Shown here piece after piece: positions 39,632 through 53,680 of a DNA stretch of 64,000 bases (positions within the stretch are counted from its first letter, which is position 1; each line of letters opens with the position of its first letter). The DNA comes from Eledone cirrhosa (taxonomy: Eukaryota > Mollusca > Cephalopoda > Octopoda > Eledonidae), in contig OZ024743.1 in assembly GCA_964016885.1 (NCBI GenBank), positions 173,968,616 through 174,032,615 of the forward strand, in the 5' to 3' direction. The position numbers and the translations under genes were made by a program. The notes beneath the pieces are model-generated. The model worked only from the letters and a program-made list of their open reading frames with translations. It made no database searches and was not told the DNA's origin.

Positions 39632-41893
39632 CCAATACTACAGACACACACTCAGGGCTAGGGTATGAACCCTCTCTTAATTGTCCCCCTCCAATACTAC
39701 AGACACACACTCAGGGCTAGGGTATGTACCCTCTATCAGTTGTCCTCCTCCAATACTACAGACACACACTCAGGGCTAGGGTATGAACCCTCTCCTAGTT
39801 GTTCTCCTCCAATACTACAGACACACACTCAGGGCTAGGGTATGTACCCTCTCCCAGTTGTCCTCCTCCAATACTACAGACACACACTCAGGGCTAGGGT
39901 ATGTACCCTCTCTTAGTTGTCCTCCTCCAATACTACAGACACACACTCAGGGCTAGGGTATGAACCCTCTCTTAGTTGTCCTCTTCCAATACTACAGACA
40001 CACACTCAGGGCTAGGGTATGAACCCCCTCCTAGTTGTCCTCCTCCAATACTAGACACACACTCAGGTCTAGGGTATGTACCCTCTCTTAGTTGTCGTCC
40101 TCCAATACTAGACACACACTCAGGGCAAGGGTATGTACCCTCTCTTAGTTGTCTTCCTCCAATACTACAGACACACACTCAGGGCTAGGGTATGTACCCT
40201 CTCTTAGTTGTCCTCCTCCAATACTACAGACACACACTCAGGGCTAGGGTATGAACGCTCTCCCAGTTGTCCTCCTCCAATACTACAGACACACACTCAG
40301 GGCTAGGGTATGAACGCTCTCCCAGTTGTCCTCCTCCAATACTACAGACACACACTCAGGGCTAGGCTTTGAACCCTCTCCCAGTTGTCCTCCTCCAATA
40401 CTACAGACACACACTCAGGGCTAGGGTATGTACCCTCTCTTAGTTGTCGTCTTCCAATACTACAGACACACACTCAGGCCTAGGGTATGAACGCTCTCCC
40501 AGTTGTCCTCTTCCAATACTACAGACACACACTCAGGGCTAGGGTATGAACGCTCTCCCAGTTGTCCTCCTCCAATACTACAGACACACACTCAGGGCTA
40601 GGGTATGAACCCTCTCCCAGTTGTCCTCCTCCAATACTACAGACACACACTCAGGGCTAGGGTATGTTCCCTCTCTTAGTTGTCCTCTTCCAATACTACA
40701 GACACACACTCAGGGCTAGGGTATGAACGCTCTCCCAGTTGTCCTCCTCCAATACTACAGACACACACTCAGGGCTAGGGTATGAACCCTCTCCTAGTTG
40801 TCCTCCTCCAATACTACAGACACACACTCTGGGCTAGGGTATGAACCCTCTCTTAGTTGTCCTCCTCCAATACTACAGACACACACTCAGGGCTAGGGTA
40901 TGAACGCTCTCCTAGGTGTCCTCCTCCAATACTACAGACACACACTCAGGGCTAGGGTATGAACCCTCTCTTAGTTGTCCTCCTCCAATACTACAGACAC
41001 ACACTCAGGGCTAGGGTATGAACCCTCTCTTAGGTGTCCTCCTCCAATACTACAGACACACACTCAGGGCTAGGGTATGAACCCTCTCTTAGTTGTCCTC
41101 CTCCAATACTATAGACACACACTCAGGGCTAGGGTATGTACCCTCTCCCAGATGTCCTCCTCCAATACTACAGACACACACTCAGGGCTAGGGTATGAAC
41201 CCTCTCTTAGTTGTCCTCTTCCAATACTACAGACACACACTCAGGGCTAGGGTATGAACCCTCTCCTAGTTGTCCTCCTCCAATACTACAGACACACACT
41301 CAGGGCTAGGGTATGAACCCTCTCCTAGTTGTCCTCCAATACTACAGACACACACTCAGGGCTAGGGTATGAACCCTCTCCCAGTTGTCCTCCTCCAATA
41401 CTACAGACACACACTCAGGTCTAGGGTATGAACCCTCTCTTAGTTGTCCTCCTCCAATACTACAGACACACACTCAGGGCTAGGGTATGAACCCTCTCTT
41501 AATTGTCCTCCTCCAATACTACAGACACACACTCAGGGCTAGGGTATGAACCCTCTCCCAGTTGTCCTCTTCCAATACTACAGACACACACTCAGGGCTA
41601 GGGTATGAACCCTCTCCTAGTTGTCCTCCTCCAATACTAGACACACACTCAGGGCTAGGGTATGTACCCTCTCTTAGTTGTCGTCCTCCAATACTAGACA
41701 CACACTCAGGGCAAGGGTATGTACCCTCTCTTAGTTGTCTTCCTCCAATACTACAGACACACACTCAGGGCTAGGGTATGTACCCTCTCTTAGTTGTCCT
41801 CCTCCAATACTACAGACACACACTCAGGGCTAGGGTATGAACGCTCTCCCAGTTGTCCTCCTCCAATACTACAGACACACACTCAGGGCTAGG
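39632..41893. repeat. 2.26-kb segment repeated 8,239 bp downstream, copy A
   Basis: It matches 47,871-50,132 at all landmarks: TTAATTG at 39,678, the GGGCAAGGG block, CAGGCCTAGGG, two CAGGTCTAGGG sites and the short GTCCTCCAATAC at 41,331. Exceptions include CTCTATCAG near 39,735 and GGCTTTGAACCC near 40,365, private to this copy. It contains core modules 7 and most of 8, whose cassettes start 1,586 bp apart in both copies. Confidence 0.82.
39985..40747. repeat. Core module 7 (763 bp)
   Basis: The 232-bp block (39,985-40,216) has AACCCCCTCC and CAGGTCTAGGG changes. The nine-monomer cassette (40,217-40,747) lacks one AACGCTC monomer relative to the ten-monomer form and carries CAGGCCTAGGG and TATGTTCCC. 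Confidence 0.85.
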
Positions 41894-42333
41894 GTATGAA
41901 CCCTCTCCCAGTTGTCCTCCTCCAATACTACAGACACACACTCAGGGCTAGGGTATGTACCCTCTCTTAGTTGTCGTCTTCCAATACTACAGACACACAC
42001 TCAGGGCTAGGGTATGAACGCTCTCCCAGTTGTCCTCTTCCAATACTACAGACACACACTCAGGGCTAGGGTATGAACGCTCTCCCAGTTGTCCTCCTCC
42101 AATACTACAGACACACACTCAGGGCTAGGGTATGAACCCTCTCCCAGTTGTCCTCCTCCAATACTACAGACACACACTCAGGGCTAGGGTATGAACGCTC
42201 TCCCAGTTGTCCTCCTCCAATACTACAGACACACACTCAGGGCTAGGGTATGTACCCTCTCTTAGTTGTCCTCTTCCAATACTACAGACACACACTCAGG
42301 GCTAGGGTATGAACGCTCTCCCAGTTGTCCTCC
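41571..42333. repeat. Core module 8 (763 bp)
   Basis: Block at 41,571-41,802 and nine-monomer cassette at 41,803-42,333. Here the missing cassette monomer is the second AACGCTC near the start, unlike module 7 where a later one is missing, so nine-monomer cassettes arose more than once. Confidence 0.85.
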
Positions 42334-43983
42334 TCCAATACTACAGACACACACTCAGGGCTAGGGTATGAACCCTCTCCTAGTTGTCCTCCTCCAATAC
42401 TACAGACACACACTCTGGGCTAGGGTATGAACCCTCTCTTAGTTGTCCTCCTCCAATACTACAGACACGCACTCAGGGCTAGGGTATGAACGCTCTCCTA
42501 GGTGTCCTCCTCCAATACTACAGACACACACTCAGGGCTAGGGTATGAACCCTCTCCTAGTTGTCCTCCTCCAATACTACAGACACACACTCAGGGCTAG
42601 GGTATGAACCCTCTCTTAGTTGTCCTCCTCCAATACTACAGACACACACTCAGGGCTAGGGTATGAACCCTCTCCTAGTTGTCCTCCTCCAATACTACAG
42701 ACACACACCCAGGGCTAGGGTATGAACCCTCTCTTAGTTGTCCTCCTCCAATACTACAGACACACACTCAGGGCTAGGGTATTAACCCTCTCTTTGTTGT
42801 CCTCCTCCAATACTACAGACACACACTCAGGGCTAGGGTATGAACCCTCTCCCAGTTGTCCTCCTCCAATACTACAGACACACACTCAGGGCTAGGGTAT
42901 GAACCCTCTCTTAGTTGTCCTCCTCCAATACTACAGACACACACTCAGGGCTAGAGTATGAACACTCTCTTAGGTGTCCTCCTCCAATACTATAGACACA
43001 CACTCAGGGCTAGGGTATGAACCCTCTCTTAGTTGTCCTCCTCCAATACTACAGACACACACTCAGGGCTAGGGTATGTACCCTCTCCCAGTTGTTCTCC
43101 TCCAATACTACAGACACACACTCAGGGCTAGGGTATGAACCCTCTCTTAGGTGTCCTCCTCCAATACTAGACACACACTCAGGGCTAGGGTATGTACCCT
43201 CTCTTAGTTGTCTTCCTCCAATACTACAGACACACACTCAGAGCTAGAGTATGTACCCTCTCCCAGTTGTCCTCCTCCAATACTACAGACACACACTCAG
43301 GGCTAGGGTATGAACCCTCTCTTAGTTGTCCTCTTCCAATACTACAGACACACACTCAGAGCTAGGGTATGAACCCTCTCCTAGTTGTCCTCCTCCAATA
43401 CTACAGACACACACTCAGGGCTAGGGTATGAACCCTCTCCCAGTTGTCCTCCTCCAATACTACAGACACACACTCAGGGCTAGGGTATGAACCCTCTCTT
43501 AGTTGTCCTCCTCCAATACTACAGACACACACTCAGGGCTAGGGTATGAACCCTCTCCCAGTTGTCCTCCTCCAATACTACAGACACACACTCAGGGCTA
43601 GGGTATGAACCCTCTCTTAGTTGTCCTCTTCCAATACTTCAGACACACACTCAGGGCTAGGGTATGAACCCTCTCTTAATTGTCCCCCTCCAATACTACA
43701 GACACACACTCAGGGCTAGGGTATGTACCCTCTCCCAGTTGTCCTCCTCCAATACTACAGACACACACTCAGGGCTAGGGTATGAACCCTCTCCTAGTTG
43801 TTCTCCTCCAATACTACAGACACACACTCAGGGCTAGGGTATGTACCCTCTCCCAGTTGTCCTCCTCCAATACTACAGACACACACTCAGGGCTAGGGTA
43901 TGTACCCTCTCTTAGTTGTCCTCCTCCGATACTACAGACACACACTCAGGGCTAGGGTATGAACCCTCTCTTAGTTGTCCTCT

Positions 43984-44805
43984 TCCAATACTACAGACAC
44001 ACACTCAGGGCTAGGGTATGAACCCTCTCCTAGTTGTCCTCCTCCAATACTAGACACACACTCAGGGCTAGGGTATGTACCCTCTCTTAGTTGTCGTCCT
44101 CCAATACTAGACACACACTCAGGGCAAGGGTATGTACCCTCTCTTAGTTGTCTTCCTCCAATACTACAGACACACACTCAGGGCTAGGGTATGTACCCTC
44201 TCCCAGTTGTCCTCCTCCAATACTACAGACACACACTCAGGGCTAGGGTATGTACCCTCTCTTAGTTGTCCTCCTCCAATACTACAGACACACACTCAGG
44301 GCTAGGGTATGAACGCTCTCCCAGTTGTCCTCCTCCAATACTACAGACACACACTCAGGGCTAGGGTATGAACCCTCTCCCAGTTGTCCTCCTCTAATAC
44401 TACAGACACACACTCAGGGCTAGGGTATGTACCCTCTCTTAGTTGTCGTCTTCCAATACTACAGACACACACTCAGGGCTAGGGTATGAACGCTCTCCCA
44501 GTTGTCCTCTTCCAATACTACAGACACACACTCAGGGCTAGGGTATGAACGCTCTCCCAGTTGTCCTCCTCCAATACTACAGACACACACTCAGGGCTAG
44601 GGTATGAACCCTCTCCCAGTTGTCCTCCTCCAATACTACAGACACACACTCAGGGCTAGGGTATGAACGCTCTCCCAGTTGTCCTCCTCCAATACTACAG
44701 ACACACACTCAGGGCTAGGGTATGTACCCTCTCTTAGTTGTCCTCTTCCAATACTACAGACACACACTCAGGGCTAGGGTATGAACGCTCTCCCAGTTGT
44801 CCTCC
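43984..44805. repeat. Core module 9 (822 bp, spacer monomer)
   Basis: Block at 43,984-44,215, then one extra GTACCCTCTCCCAG monomer (44,216-44,274), then a nine-monomer cassette at 44,275-44,805. It shares CCTCCTCTAATAC with module 10. It is the only module with a monomer between block and cassette. Confidence 0.85.
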
Positions 44806-46339
44806 TCCAATACTACAGACACACACTCAGGGCTAGGGTATGAACCCTCTCCTAGTTGTCCTCCTCCAATACTACAGACACACACTCTGGGCTAGGGTAT
44901 GAACCCTCTCTTAGTTGTCCTCCTCCAATACTACAGACACACACTCAGGGCTAGGGTATGAACGCTCTCCTAGGTGTCCTCCTCCAATACTACAGACACA
45001 CACTCAGGGCTAGGGTATGAACCCTCTCTTAGTTGTCCTCCTCCAATACTACAGACACACACTCAGGGCTAGGGTATGAACACTCTCTTAGGTGTCCTCC
45101 TCCAATACTACAGACACACACTCAGGGCTAGGGTATGAACCCTCTCTTAGTTGTCCTCCTCCAATACTATAGACAAACACTCAGGGCTAGGGTATGTACC
45201 CTCTCCCAGATGTCCTCCTCCAATACTACAGACACACACTCAGGGCTAGGGTATGAACCCTCTCTTAGGTGTCCTCCTCCAATACTACAGACACACACTC
45301 AGGGCTAGGGTATGAACCCTCTCTTAGGTGTCCTCCTCCAATACTACAGACACACACTCAGGGCTAGGGTATGAACCCTCTCTTAGTTGTCCTCCTCCAA
45401 TACTACAGACACACACTCAGGGCTAGGGTATGTACCCTCTCCCAGTTGTTCTCCTCCAATACTACAGACACACACTCAGGGCTAGGGTATGAACCCTCTC
45501 TTAGTTGTCCTCTTCCAATACTACAGACACACACTCAGGGCTAGGGTATGAACCCTCTCTTAATTGTCCCCCTCCAATACTACAGACACACACTCAGGGC
45601 TAGGGTATGTACCCTCTCCCAGTTGTCCTCCTCCAATACTACAGACACACACTCAGGGCTAGGGTATGAACCCTCTCTTAGTTGTCCTCTTCCAATACTA
45701 CAGACACACACTCAGGGCTAGGGTATGAACCCTCTCCTAGTTGTCCTCCTCCAATACTACAGACACACACTCAGGGCTAGGGTATGAACCCTCTCCCAGT
45801 TGTCCTCCTCCAATACTACAGACACACACTCAGGGCTAGGGTATGAACCCTCTCTTAGTTGTCCTCCTCCAATACTACAGACACACACTCAGGGCTAGGG
45901 TATGAACCCTCTCCCAGTTGTCCTCCTCCAATACTACAGACACACACTCAGGGCTAGGGTATGAACCCTCTCTTAGTTGTCCTCTTCCAATACTACAGAC
46001 ACACACTCAGGGCTAGGGTATGAACCCTCTCTTAATTGTCCCCCTCCAATACTACAGACACACACTCAGGGCTAGGGTATGTACCCTCTCCCAGTTGTCC
46101 TCCTCCAATACTACAGACACACACTCAGGGCTAGGGTATGAACCCTCTCCTAGTTGTTCTCCTCCAATACTACAGACACACACTCAGGGCTAGGGTATGT
46201 ACCCTCTCCCAGTTGTCCTCCTCCAATACTACAGACACACACTCAGGGCTAGGGTATGTACCCTCTCTTAGTTGTCCTCCTCCGATACTACAGACACACA
46301 CTCAGGGCTAGGGTATGAACCCTCTCTTAGTTGTCCTCT

Positions 46340-47102
46340 TCTAATACTACAGACACACACTCAGGGCTAGGGTATGAACCCTCTCCTAGTTGTCCTCCTC
46401 CAATACTAGACACACACTCAGGGCTAGGGTATGTACCCTCTCTTAGTTGTCGTCCTCCAATACTAGACACACACTCAGGGCAAGGGTATGTACCCTCTCT
46501 TAGTTGTCTTCCTCCAATACTACAGACACACACTCAGGGCTAGGGTATGTACCCTCTCTTAGTTGTCCTCCTCCAATACTACAGACACACACTCAGGGCT
46601 AGGGTATGAACGCTCTCCCAGTTGTCCTCCTCCAATACTACAGACACACACTCAGGGCTAGGGTATGAACCCTCTCCCAGTTGTCCTCCTCTAATACTAC
46701 AGACACACACTCAGGGCTAGGGTATGTACCCTCTCTTAGTTGTCGTCTTCCAATACTACAGACACACACTCAGGGCTAGGGTATGAACGCTCTCCCAGTT
46801 GTCCTCTTCCAATACTACAGACACACACTCAGTGCTAGGGTATGAACGCTCTCCCAGTTGTCCTCCTCCAATACTACAGACACACACTCAGGGCTAGGGT
46901 ATGAACCCTCTCCCAGTTGTCCTCCTCCAATACTACAGACACACACTCAGGGCTAGGGTATGAACGCTCTCCCAGTTGTCCTCCTCCAATACTACAGACA
47001 CACACTCAGGGCTAGGGTATGTACCCTCTCTTAGTTGTCCTCTTCCAATACTACAGACACACACTCAGGGCTAGGGTATGAACGCTCTCCCAGTTGTCCT
47101 CC
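46340..47102. repeat. Core module 10 (763 bp)
   Basis: Block at 46,340-46,571 and nine-monomer cassette at 46,572-47,102. It carries CAGTGCTAGGG near 46,833 and the CCTCTAATAC variant in common with module 9, 2,297 bp upstream, which ties these two together. Confidence 0.85.
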
Positions 47103-47870
47103 TCCAATACTACAGACACACACTCAGGGCTAGGGTATGAACCCTCTCCTAGTTGTCCTCCTCCAATACTACAGACACACACTCTGGGCTAGGGTATGAA
47201 CCCTCTCTTAGTTGTCCTCCTCCAATACTACAGACACACACTCAGGGCTAGGGTATGAACGCTCTCCTAGTTGTCCTCCTCCAATACTATAGACACACAC
47301 TCTGGGCTAGGGTATGTACCCTCTCCCAGATGTCCTCCTCCAATACTACAGACACACACTCAGGGCTAGGGTATGAACCCTCTCTTAGTTGTCCTCCTCC
47401 AATACTATAGACACACACTCAGGGCTAGGGTATGTACCCTCTCCCAGATGTCCTCCTCCAATACTACAGACACACACTCAGGGCTAGGGTATGAACCCTC
47501 TCTTAGGTGTCCTCCTCCAATACTACAGACACACACTCAGGGCTAGGGTATGAACCCTCTCTTAGGTGTCCTCCTCCAATACTACAGACACACACTCAGG
47601 GCTAGGGTATGAACCCTCTCTTAGTTGTCCTCCTCCAATACTACAGACACACACTCAGGGCTAGGGTATGTACCCTCTCCCAGTTGTTCTCCTCCAATAC
47701 TACAGACACACACTCAGGGCTAGGGTATGAACCCTCTCTTAGTTGTCCTCTTCCAATACTACAGACACACACTCAGGGCTAGGGTATGAACCCTCTCTTA
47801 GGTGTCCTCCTCCAATACTACAGACACACACTCAGGGCTAGGGTATGAACCCTCTCTTAGGTGTCCTCCT

Positions 47871-50132
47871 CCAATACTACAGACACACACTCAGGGCTAG
47901 GGTATGAACCCTCTCTTAATTGTCCCCCTCCAATACTACAGACACACACTCAGGGCTAGGGTATGTACCCTCTCCCAGTTGTCCTCCTCCAATACTACAG
48001 ACACACACTCAGGGCTAGGGTATGAACCCTCTCCTAGTTGTTCTCCTCCAATACTACAGACACACACTCAGGGCTAGGGTATGTACCCTCTCCCAGTTGT
48101 CCTCCTCCAATACTACAGACACACACTCAGGGCTAGGGTATGTACCCTCTCTTAGTTGTCCTCCTCCAATACTACAGACACACACTCAGGGCTAGGGTGT
48201 GAACCCTCTCTTAGTTGTCCTCTTCCAATACTACAGACACACACTCAGGGCTAGGGTATGAACCCTCTCCTAGTTGTCCTCCTCCAATACTAGACACACA
48301 CTCAGGTCTAGGGTATGTACCCTCTCTTAGTTGTCGTCCTCCAATACTAGACACACACTCAGGGCAAGGGTATGTACCCTCTCTTAGTTGTCTTCCTCCA
48401 ATACTACAGACACACACTCAGGGCTAGGGTATGTACCCTCTCTTAGTTGTCCTCCTCCAATACTACAGACACACACTCAGGGCTAGGGTATGAACGCTCT
48501 CCCAGTTGTCCTCCTCCAATACTACAGACACACACTCAGGGCTAGGGTATGAACGCTCTCCCAGTTGTCCTCCTCCAATACTACAGACACACACTCAGGG
48601 CTAGGGTATGAACCCTCTCCCAGTTGTCCTCCTCCAATACTACAGACACACACTCAGGGCTAGGGTATGTACCCTCTCTTAGTTGTCGTCTTCCAATACT
48701 ACAGACACACACTCAGGCCTAGGGTATGAACGCTCTCCCAGTTGTCCTCTTCCAATACTACAGACACACACTCAGGGCTAGGGTATGAACGCTCTCCCAG
48801 TTGTCCTCCTCCAATACTACAGACACACACTCAGGGCTAGGGTATGAACCCTCTCCCAGTTGTCCTCCTCCAATACTACAGACACACACTCAGGGCTAGG
48901 GTATGTACCCTCTCTTAGTTGTCCTCTTCCAATACTACAGACACACACTCAGGGCTAGGGTATGAACGCTCTCCCAGTTGTCCTCCTCCAATACTACAGA
49001 CACACACTCAGGGCTAGGGTATGAACCCTCTCCTAGTTGTCCTCCTCCAATACTACAGACACACACTCTGGGCTAGGGTATGAACCCTCTCTTAGTTGTC
49101 CTCCTCCAATACTACAGACACACACTCAGGGCTAGGGTATGAACGCTCTCCTAGGTGTTCTCCTCCAATACTACAGACACACACTCAGGGCTAGGGTATG
49201 AACCCTCTCTTAGTTGTCCTCCTCCAATACTACAGACACACACTCAGGGCTAGGGTATGAACCCTCTCTTAGGTGTCCTCCTCCAATACTACAGACACAC
49301 ACTCAGGGCTAGGGTATGAACCCTCTCTTAGTTGTCCTCCTCCAATACTATAGACACACACTCAGGGCTAGGGTATGTACCCTCTCCCAGATGTCCTCCT
49401 CCAATACTTCAGACACACACTCAGGGCTAGGGTATGAACCCTCTCTTAGTTGTCCTCTTCCAATACTACAGACACACACTCAGGGCTAGGGTATGAACCC
49501 TCTCCTAGTTGTCCTCCTCCAATACTACAGACACACACTCAGGGCTAGGGTATGAACCCTCTCCTAGTTGTCCTCCAATACTACAGACACACACTCAGGG
49601 CTAGGGTATGAACCCTCTCCCAGTTGTCCTCCTCCAATACTACAGACACACACTCAGGTCTAGGGTATGAACCCTCTCTTAGTTGTCCTCCTCCAATACT
49701 ACAGACACACACTCAGGGCTAGGGTATGAACCCTCTCTTAATTGTCCTCCTCCAATACTACAGACACACACTCAGGGCTAGGGTATGAACCCTCTCCCAG
49801 TTGTCCTCTTCCAATACTACAGACACACACTCAGGGCTAGGGTATGAACCCTCTCCTAGTTGTCCTCCTCCAATACTAGACACACACTCAGGGCTAGGGT
49901 ATGTACCCTCTCTTAGTTGTCGTCCTCCAATACTAGACACACACTCAGGGCAAGGGTATGTACCCTCTCTTAGTTGTCTTCCTCCAATACTACAGACACA
50001 CACTCAGGGCTAGGGTATGTACCCTCTCTTAGTTGTTCTCCTCCAATACTACAGACACACACTCAGGGCTAGGGTATGAACGCTCTCCCAGTTGTCCTCC
50101 TCCAATACTAAAGACACACACTCAGGGCTAGG
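47871..50132. repeat. 2.26-kb segment, copy B
   Basis: Counterpart of 39,632-41,893. Upstream it has two extra TTAGGTG monomers (118 bp) and downstream one extra AACGCTC monomer with TTATCC, which bound the matching segment. Private changes include GGGTGTGAACCC near 48,199 and TACTTCAGAC near 49,406. Confidence 0.82.
48224..48986. repeat. Core module 11 (763 bp)
   Basis: Duplicate of module 7 at +8,239, sharing CAGGTCTAGGG and CAGGCCTAGGG. It has AACCCTCTCC where module 7 has AACCCCCTCC. Confidence 0.85.
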
Positions 50133-50572
50133 GTATGAACGCTCTCCCAGTTATCCTCCTCCAATACTACAGACACACACTCAGGGCTAGGGTATGAACC
50201 CTCTCCCAGTTGTCCTCCTCCAATACTACAGACACACACTCAGGGCTAGGGTATGTACCCTCTCTTAGTTGTCGTCTTCCAATACTACAGACACACACTC
50301 AGGGCTAGGGTATGAACGCTCTCCCAGTTGTCCTCTTCCAATACTACAGACACACACTCAGGACTAGGGTATGAACGCTCTCCCAGTTGTCCTCCTCCAA
50401 TACTACAGACACACACTCAGGGCTAGGGTATGAATCCTCTCCCAGTTGTCCTCCTCCAATACTACAGACACACACTCAGGGCTAGGGTATGTACCCTCTC
50501 TTAGTTGTCCTCTTCCAATACTACAGACACACACTCAGGGCTAGGGTATGAACGCTCTCCCAGTTGTCCTCC
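49810..50572. repeat. Core module 12 (763 bp)
   Basis: Block at 49,810-50,041 and nine-monomer cassette at 50,042-50,572. Compared with its partner module 8, the cassette gained the second AACGCTC monomer (with TTATCC) and lost a later one, so equal length hides two compensating events. It has TACTAAAGAC, CAGGACTAGGG and AATCCTCTCCCAG. Confidence 0.83.
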
Positions 50573-51870
50573 TCCAATACTACAGACACACACTCAGGGC
50601 TAGGGTATGAACCCTCTCCTAGTTGTCCTCCTCCAATACTACAGACACACAATCTGGGCTAGGGTATGAACCCTCTCTTAGTTGTCCTCCTCCAATACTA
50701 CAGACACACACTCAGGGCTAGGGTATGAACGCTCTCCTTGGTGTCCTCCTCCAATACTACAGACACACACTCAGGGCTAGGGTATGAACCCTCTCTTAGT
50801 TGTCCTCCTCCAATACTATAGACACACACTCAGGGCTAGGGTATGTACCCTCTCGCAGATGTCCTCCTCCAATACTACAGACACACACTCAAGGCTAGGG
50901 TATGAACCCTCTCTTAGGTGTCCTCCTCCAATACTACAGACACACACTCAGGGCTAGGGTATGAACCCTCTCTTAGTTGTCATCCTCCAATACTACAGAC
51001 ACACACTCAGGGCTAGGGTATGAACCCTCTCCTAGTTGTCCTCCTCCAATACTACAGACACACACTCAGGGCTAGGGTATGAACCCTCTCCCAGTTGTCC
51101 TCCTCCAATACTACAGACACACACTCAGGGCTAGGGTATGTACCCTCTCCCAGTTGTTCTCCTCCAATACTACAGACACACACTCAGGGCTAGGGTATGT
51201 ACCCTCTCCCAGTTGTTCTCCTCCAATACTACAGACACACACTCAGGGCTAGGGTATGTACCCTCTCCCAGTTGTTCTCCTCCAATACTACAGACACACA
51301 CTCAGGGCTAGGGTATGAACCCTCTCTTAGTTGTCCTCCTCCAATACTACAGACACACACTCAGGGCTAGGGTATGAACCCTCTCTTAGTTGTCCTCCTC
51401 CAATACTACAGACACACACTCAGGGATAGGGTATGAACCCTCTCTTAGTTGTCCTCTTCCAATACTACAGACACACACTCAGGGCTAGGGTATGAACCCT
51501 CTCCTAGTTGTCCTCCTCCAATACTACAGACACACACTCAGGGCTAGGGTATGAACCCTCTCCCAGTTGTCCTCCTCCAATACTACAGACACACACTCAG
51601 GGCTAGGGTATGTACCCTCTCCCAGTTGTCCTCCTCCAATACTACAGACACACACTCAGGGCTAGGGTATGAACCCTCTCCTAGTTGTTCTCCTCCAATA
51701 CTACAGACACACACTCAGGGCTAGGGTATGTACCCTCTCCCAGTTGTCCTCCTCCAATACTACAGACACACACTCATGGCTAGGGTATGTACCCTCTCTT
51801 AGTTGTCCTCCTCCGATACTACAGACACACACTCAGGGCTAGGGAATGAACCCTCTCTTAGTTGTCCTCT

Positions 51871-52687
51871 TCCAATACTAGAGACACACACTCAGGGCTA
51901 GGGTATGAACCCTCTCCTAGTTGTCCTCCAATACTAGACACACACTCAGGGCTAGGGTATGTACCCTCTCTTAGTTGTCGTCCTCCAATACTAGACACAC
52001 ACTCAGGGCAAGGGTATGTACCCTCTCTTAGTTGTCGTCCTCCAATACTAGACACACACTCAGGGCAAGGGTATGTACCCTCTCTTAGTTGTCTTCCTCC
52101 AATACTACAGACACACACTCAGGGCTAGGGTATGTACCCTCTCTTAGTTGTCCTCCTCCAATACTACAGACACACACTCAGGGCTAGGGTATGAACGCTC
52201 TCCCAGTTGTCCTCCTCCAATACTACAGACACACACTCAGGGCTAGGGTATGAACGCTCTCCCAGTTGTCCTCCTCCAATACTACAGACACACACTCAGG
52301 GCTAGGGTATGAACCCTCTCCCAGTTGTCCTCCTCCAATACTACAGACACACACTCAGGGCTAGGGTATGTACCCTCTCTTAGTTGTCGTCTTCCAATAC
52401 TACAGACACACACTCAGGCCTAGGGTATGAACGCTCTCCCAGTTGTCCTCTTCCAATACTACAGACACACACTCAGGGCTAGGGTATGAACGCTCTCCCA
52501 GTTGTCCTCCTCCAATACTACAGACACACACTCAGGGCTAGGGTATGAACCCTCTCCCAGTTGTCCTCCTCCAATACTACAGACACACACTCAGGGCTAG
52601 GGTATGTACCCTCTCTTAGTTGTCCTCTTCCAATACTACAGACACACACTCAGGGCTAGGGTATGAACGCTCTCCCAGTTGTCCTCC
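51871..52687. repeat. Core module 13 (five-monomer block + cassette)
   Basis: The block (51,871-52,156) is 286 bp: monomers of 56, 57, 57, 57 and 59 bp. The unit with GGGCAAGGG is duplicated in register (51,984-52,040 and 52,041-52,097). The 56-bp monomer has GTCCTCCAATAC. The cassette at 52,157-52,687 has nine monomers and the CAGGCCTAGGG of modules 7 and 11, so this is a third copy of that lineage. Confidence 0.85.
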
Positions 52688-52920
52688 TCCAATACTACAG
52701 ACACACACTCAGGGCTAGGGTATGAACCCTCTCCTAGTTGTCCTCCTCCAATACTACAGACACACACTCTGGGCTAGGGTATGAACCCTCTCTTAGTTGT
52801 CCTCCTCCAATACTACAGACACACACTCAGGGCTAGGGTATGAACGCTCTCCTAGGTGTCCTCCTCCAATACTACAGACACACACTCAGGGCTAGGGTAT
52901 GAACCCTCTCTTAGTTGTCC

Positions 52921-53680
52921 TCCTCCAATACTACAGACACACACTCAGGGCTAGGGTATGAACCCTCTCTTAGGTGTCCTCCTCCAATACTACAGACACA
53001 CACTCAGGGCTAGGGTATGAACCCTCTCTTAGTTGTCCTCCTCCAATACTATAGACACACACTCAGGGCTAGGGTATGTACCCTCTCCCAGATGTCCTCC
53101 TCCAATACTACAGACACACACTCAGGGCTAGGGTATGAACCCTCTCTTAGTTGTCCTCTTCCAATACTACAGACACACACTCAGGGCTAGGGTATGAACC
53201 CTCTCCTAGTTGTCCTCCAATACTACAGACACACACTCAGGGCTAGGGTATGAACCCTCTCCCAGTTGTCCTCCTCCAATACTACAGACACACACTCAGG
53301 TCTAGGGTATGAACCCTCTCTTAGTTGTCCTCCTCCAATACTACAGACACACACTCAGGGCTAGGGTATGAACCCTCTCTTAATTGTCCTCCTCCAATAC
53401 TACAGACACACACTCAGGGCTAGGGTATGAACCCTCTCCCAGTTGTCCTCTTCCAATACTACAGACACACACTCAGAGCTAGGGTATGAACCCTCTCCCA
53501 GTTGTCCTCTTCCAATACTACAGACACACACTCAGGGCTAGGGTATGAACCCTCTCCTAGTTGTCCTCCTCCAATACTAGACACACACTCAGGGCTAGGG
53601 TATGTACCCTCTCTTAGTTGTCGTCCTCCAATATTAGACACACACTCAGGGCAAGGGTATGTACCCTCCCTTAGTTGTCT
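52921..53680. repeat. 760-bp tandem duplication, copy A
   Basis: Thirteen monomers: ten of 59, two of 57 and one of 56 bp, which sum to 760. It runs from TTAGGTG and CTATAGAC monomers through GTCCTCCAATAC (53,212), CAGGTCTAGGG and TTAATTG to the two 57-bp units. Private changes are CCAATATTAGAC near 53,630 and CCCTCCCTTAG near 53,665. Confidence 0.9.
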
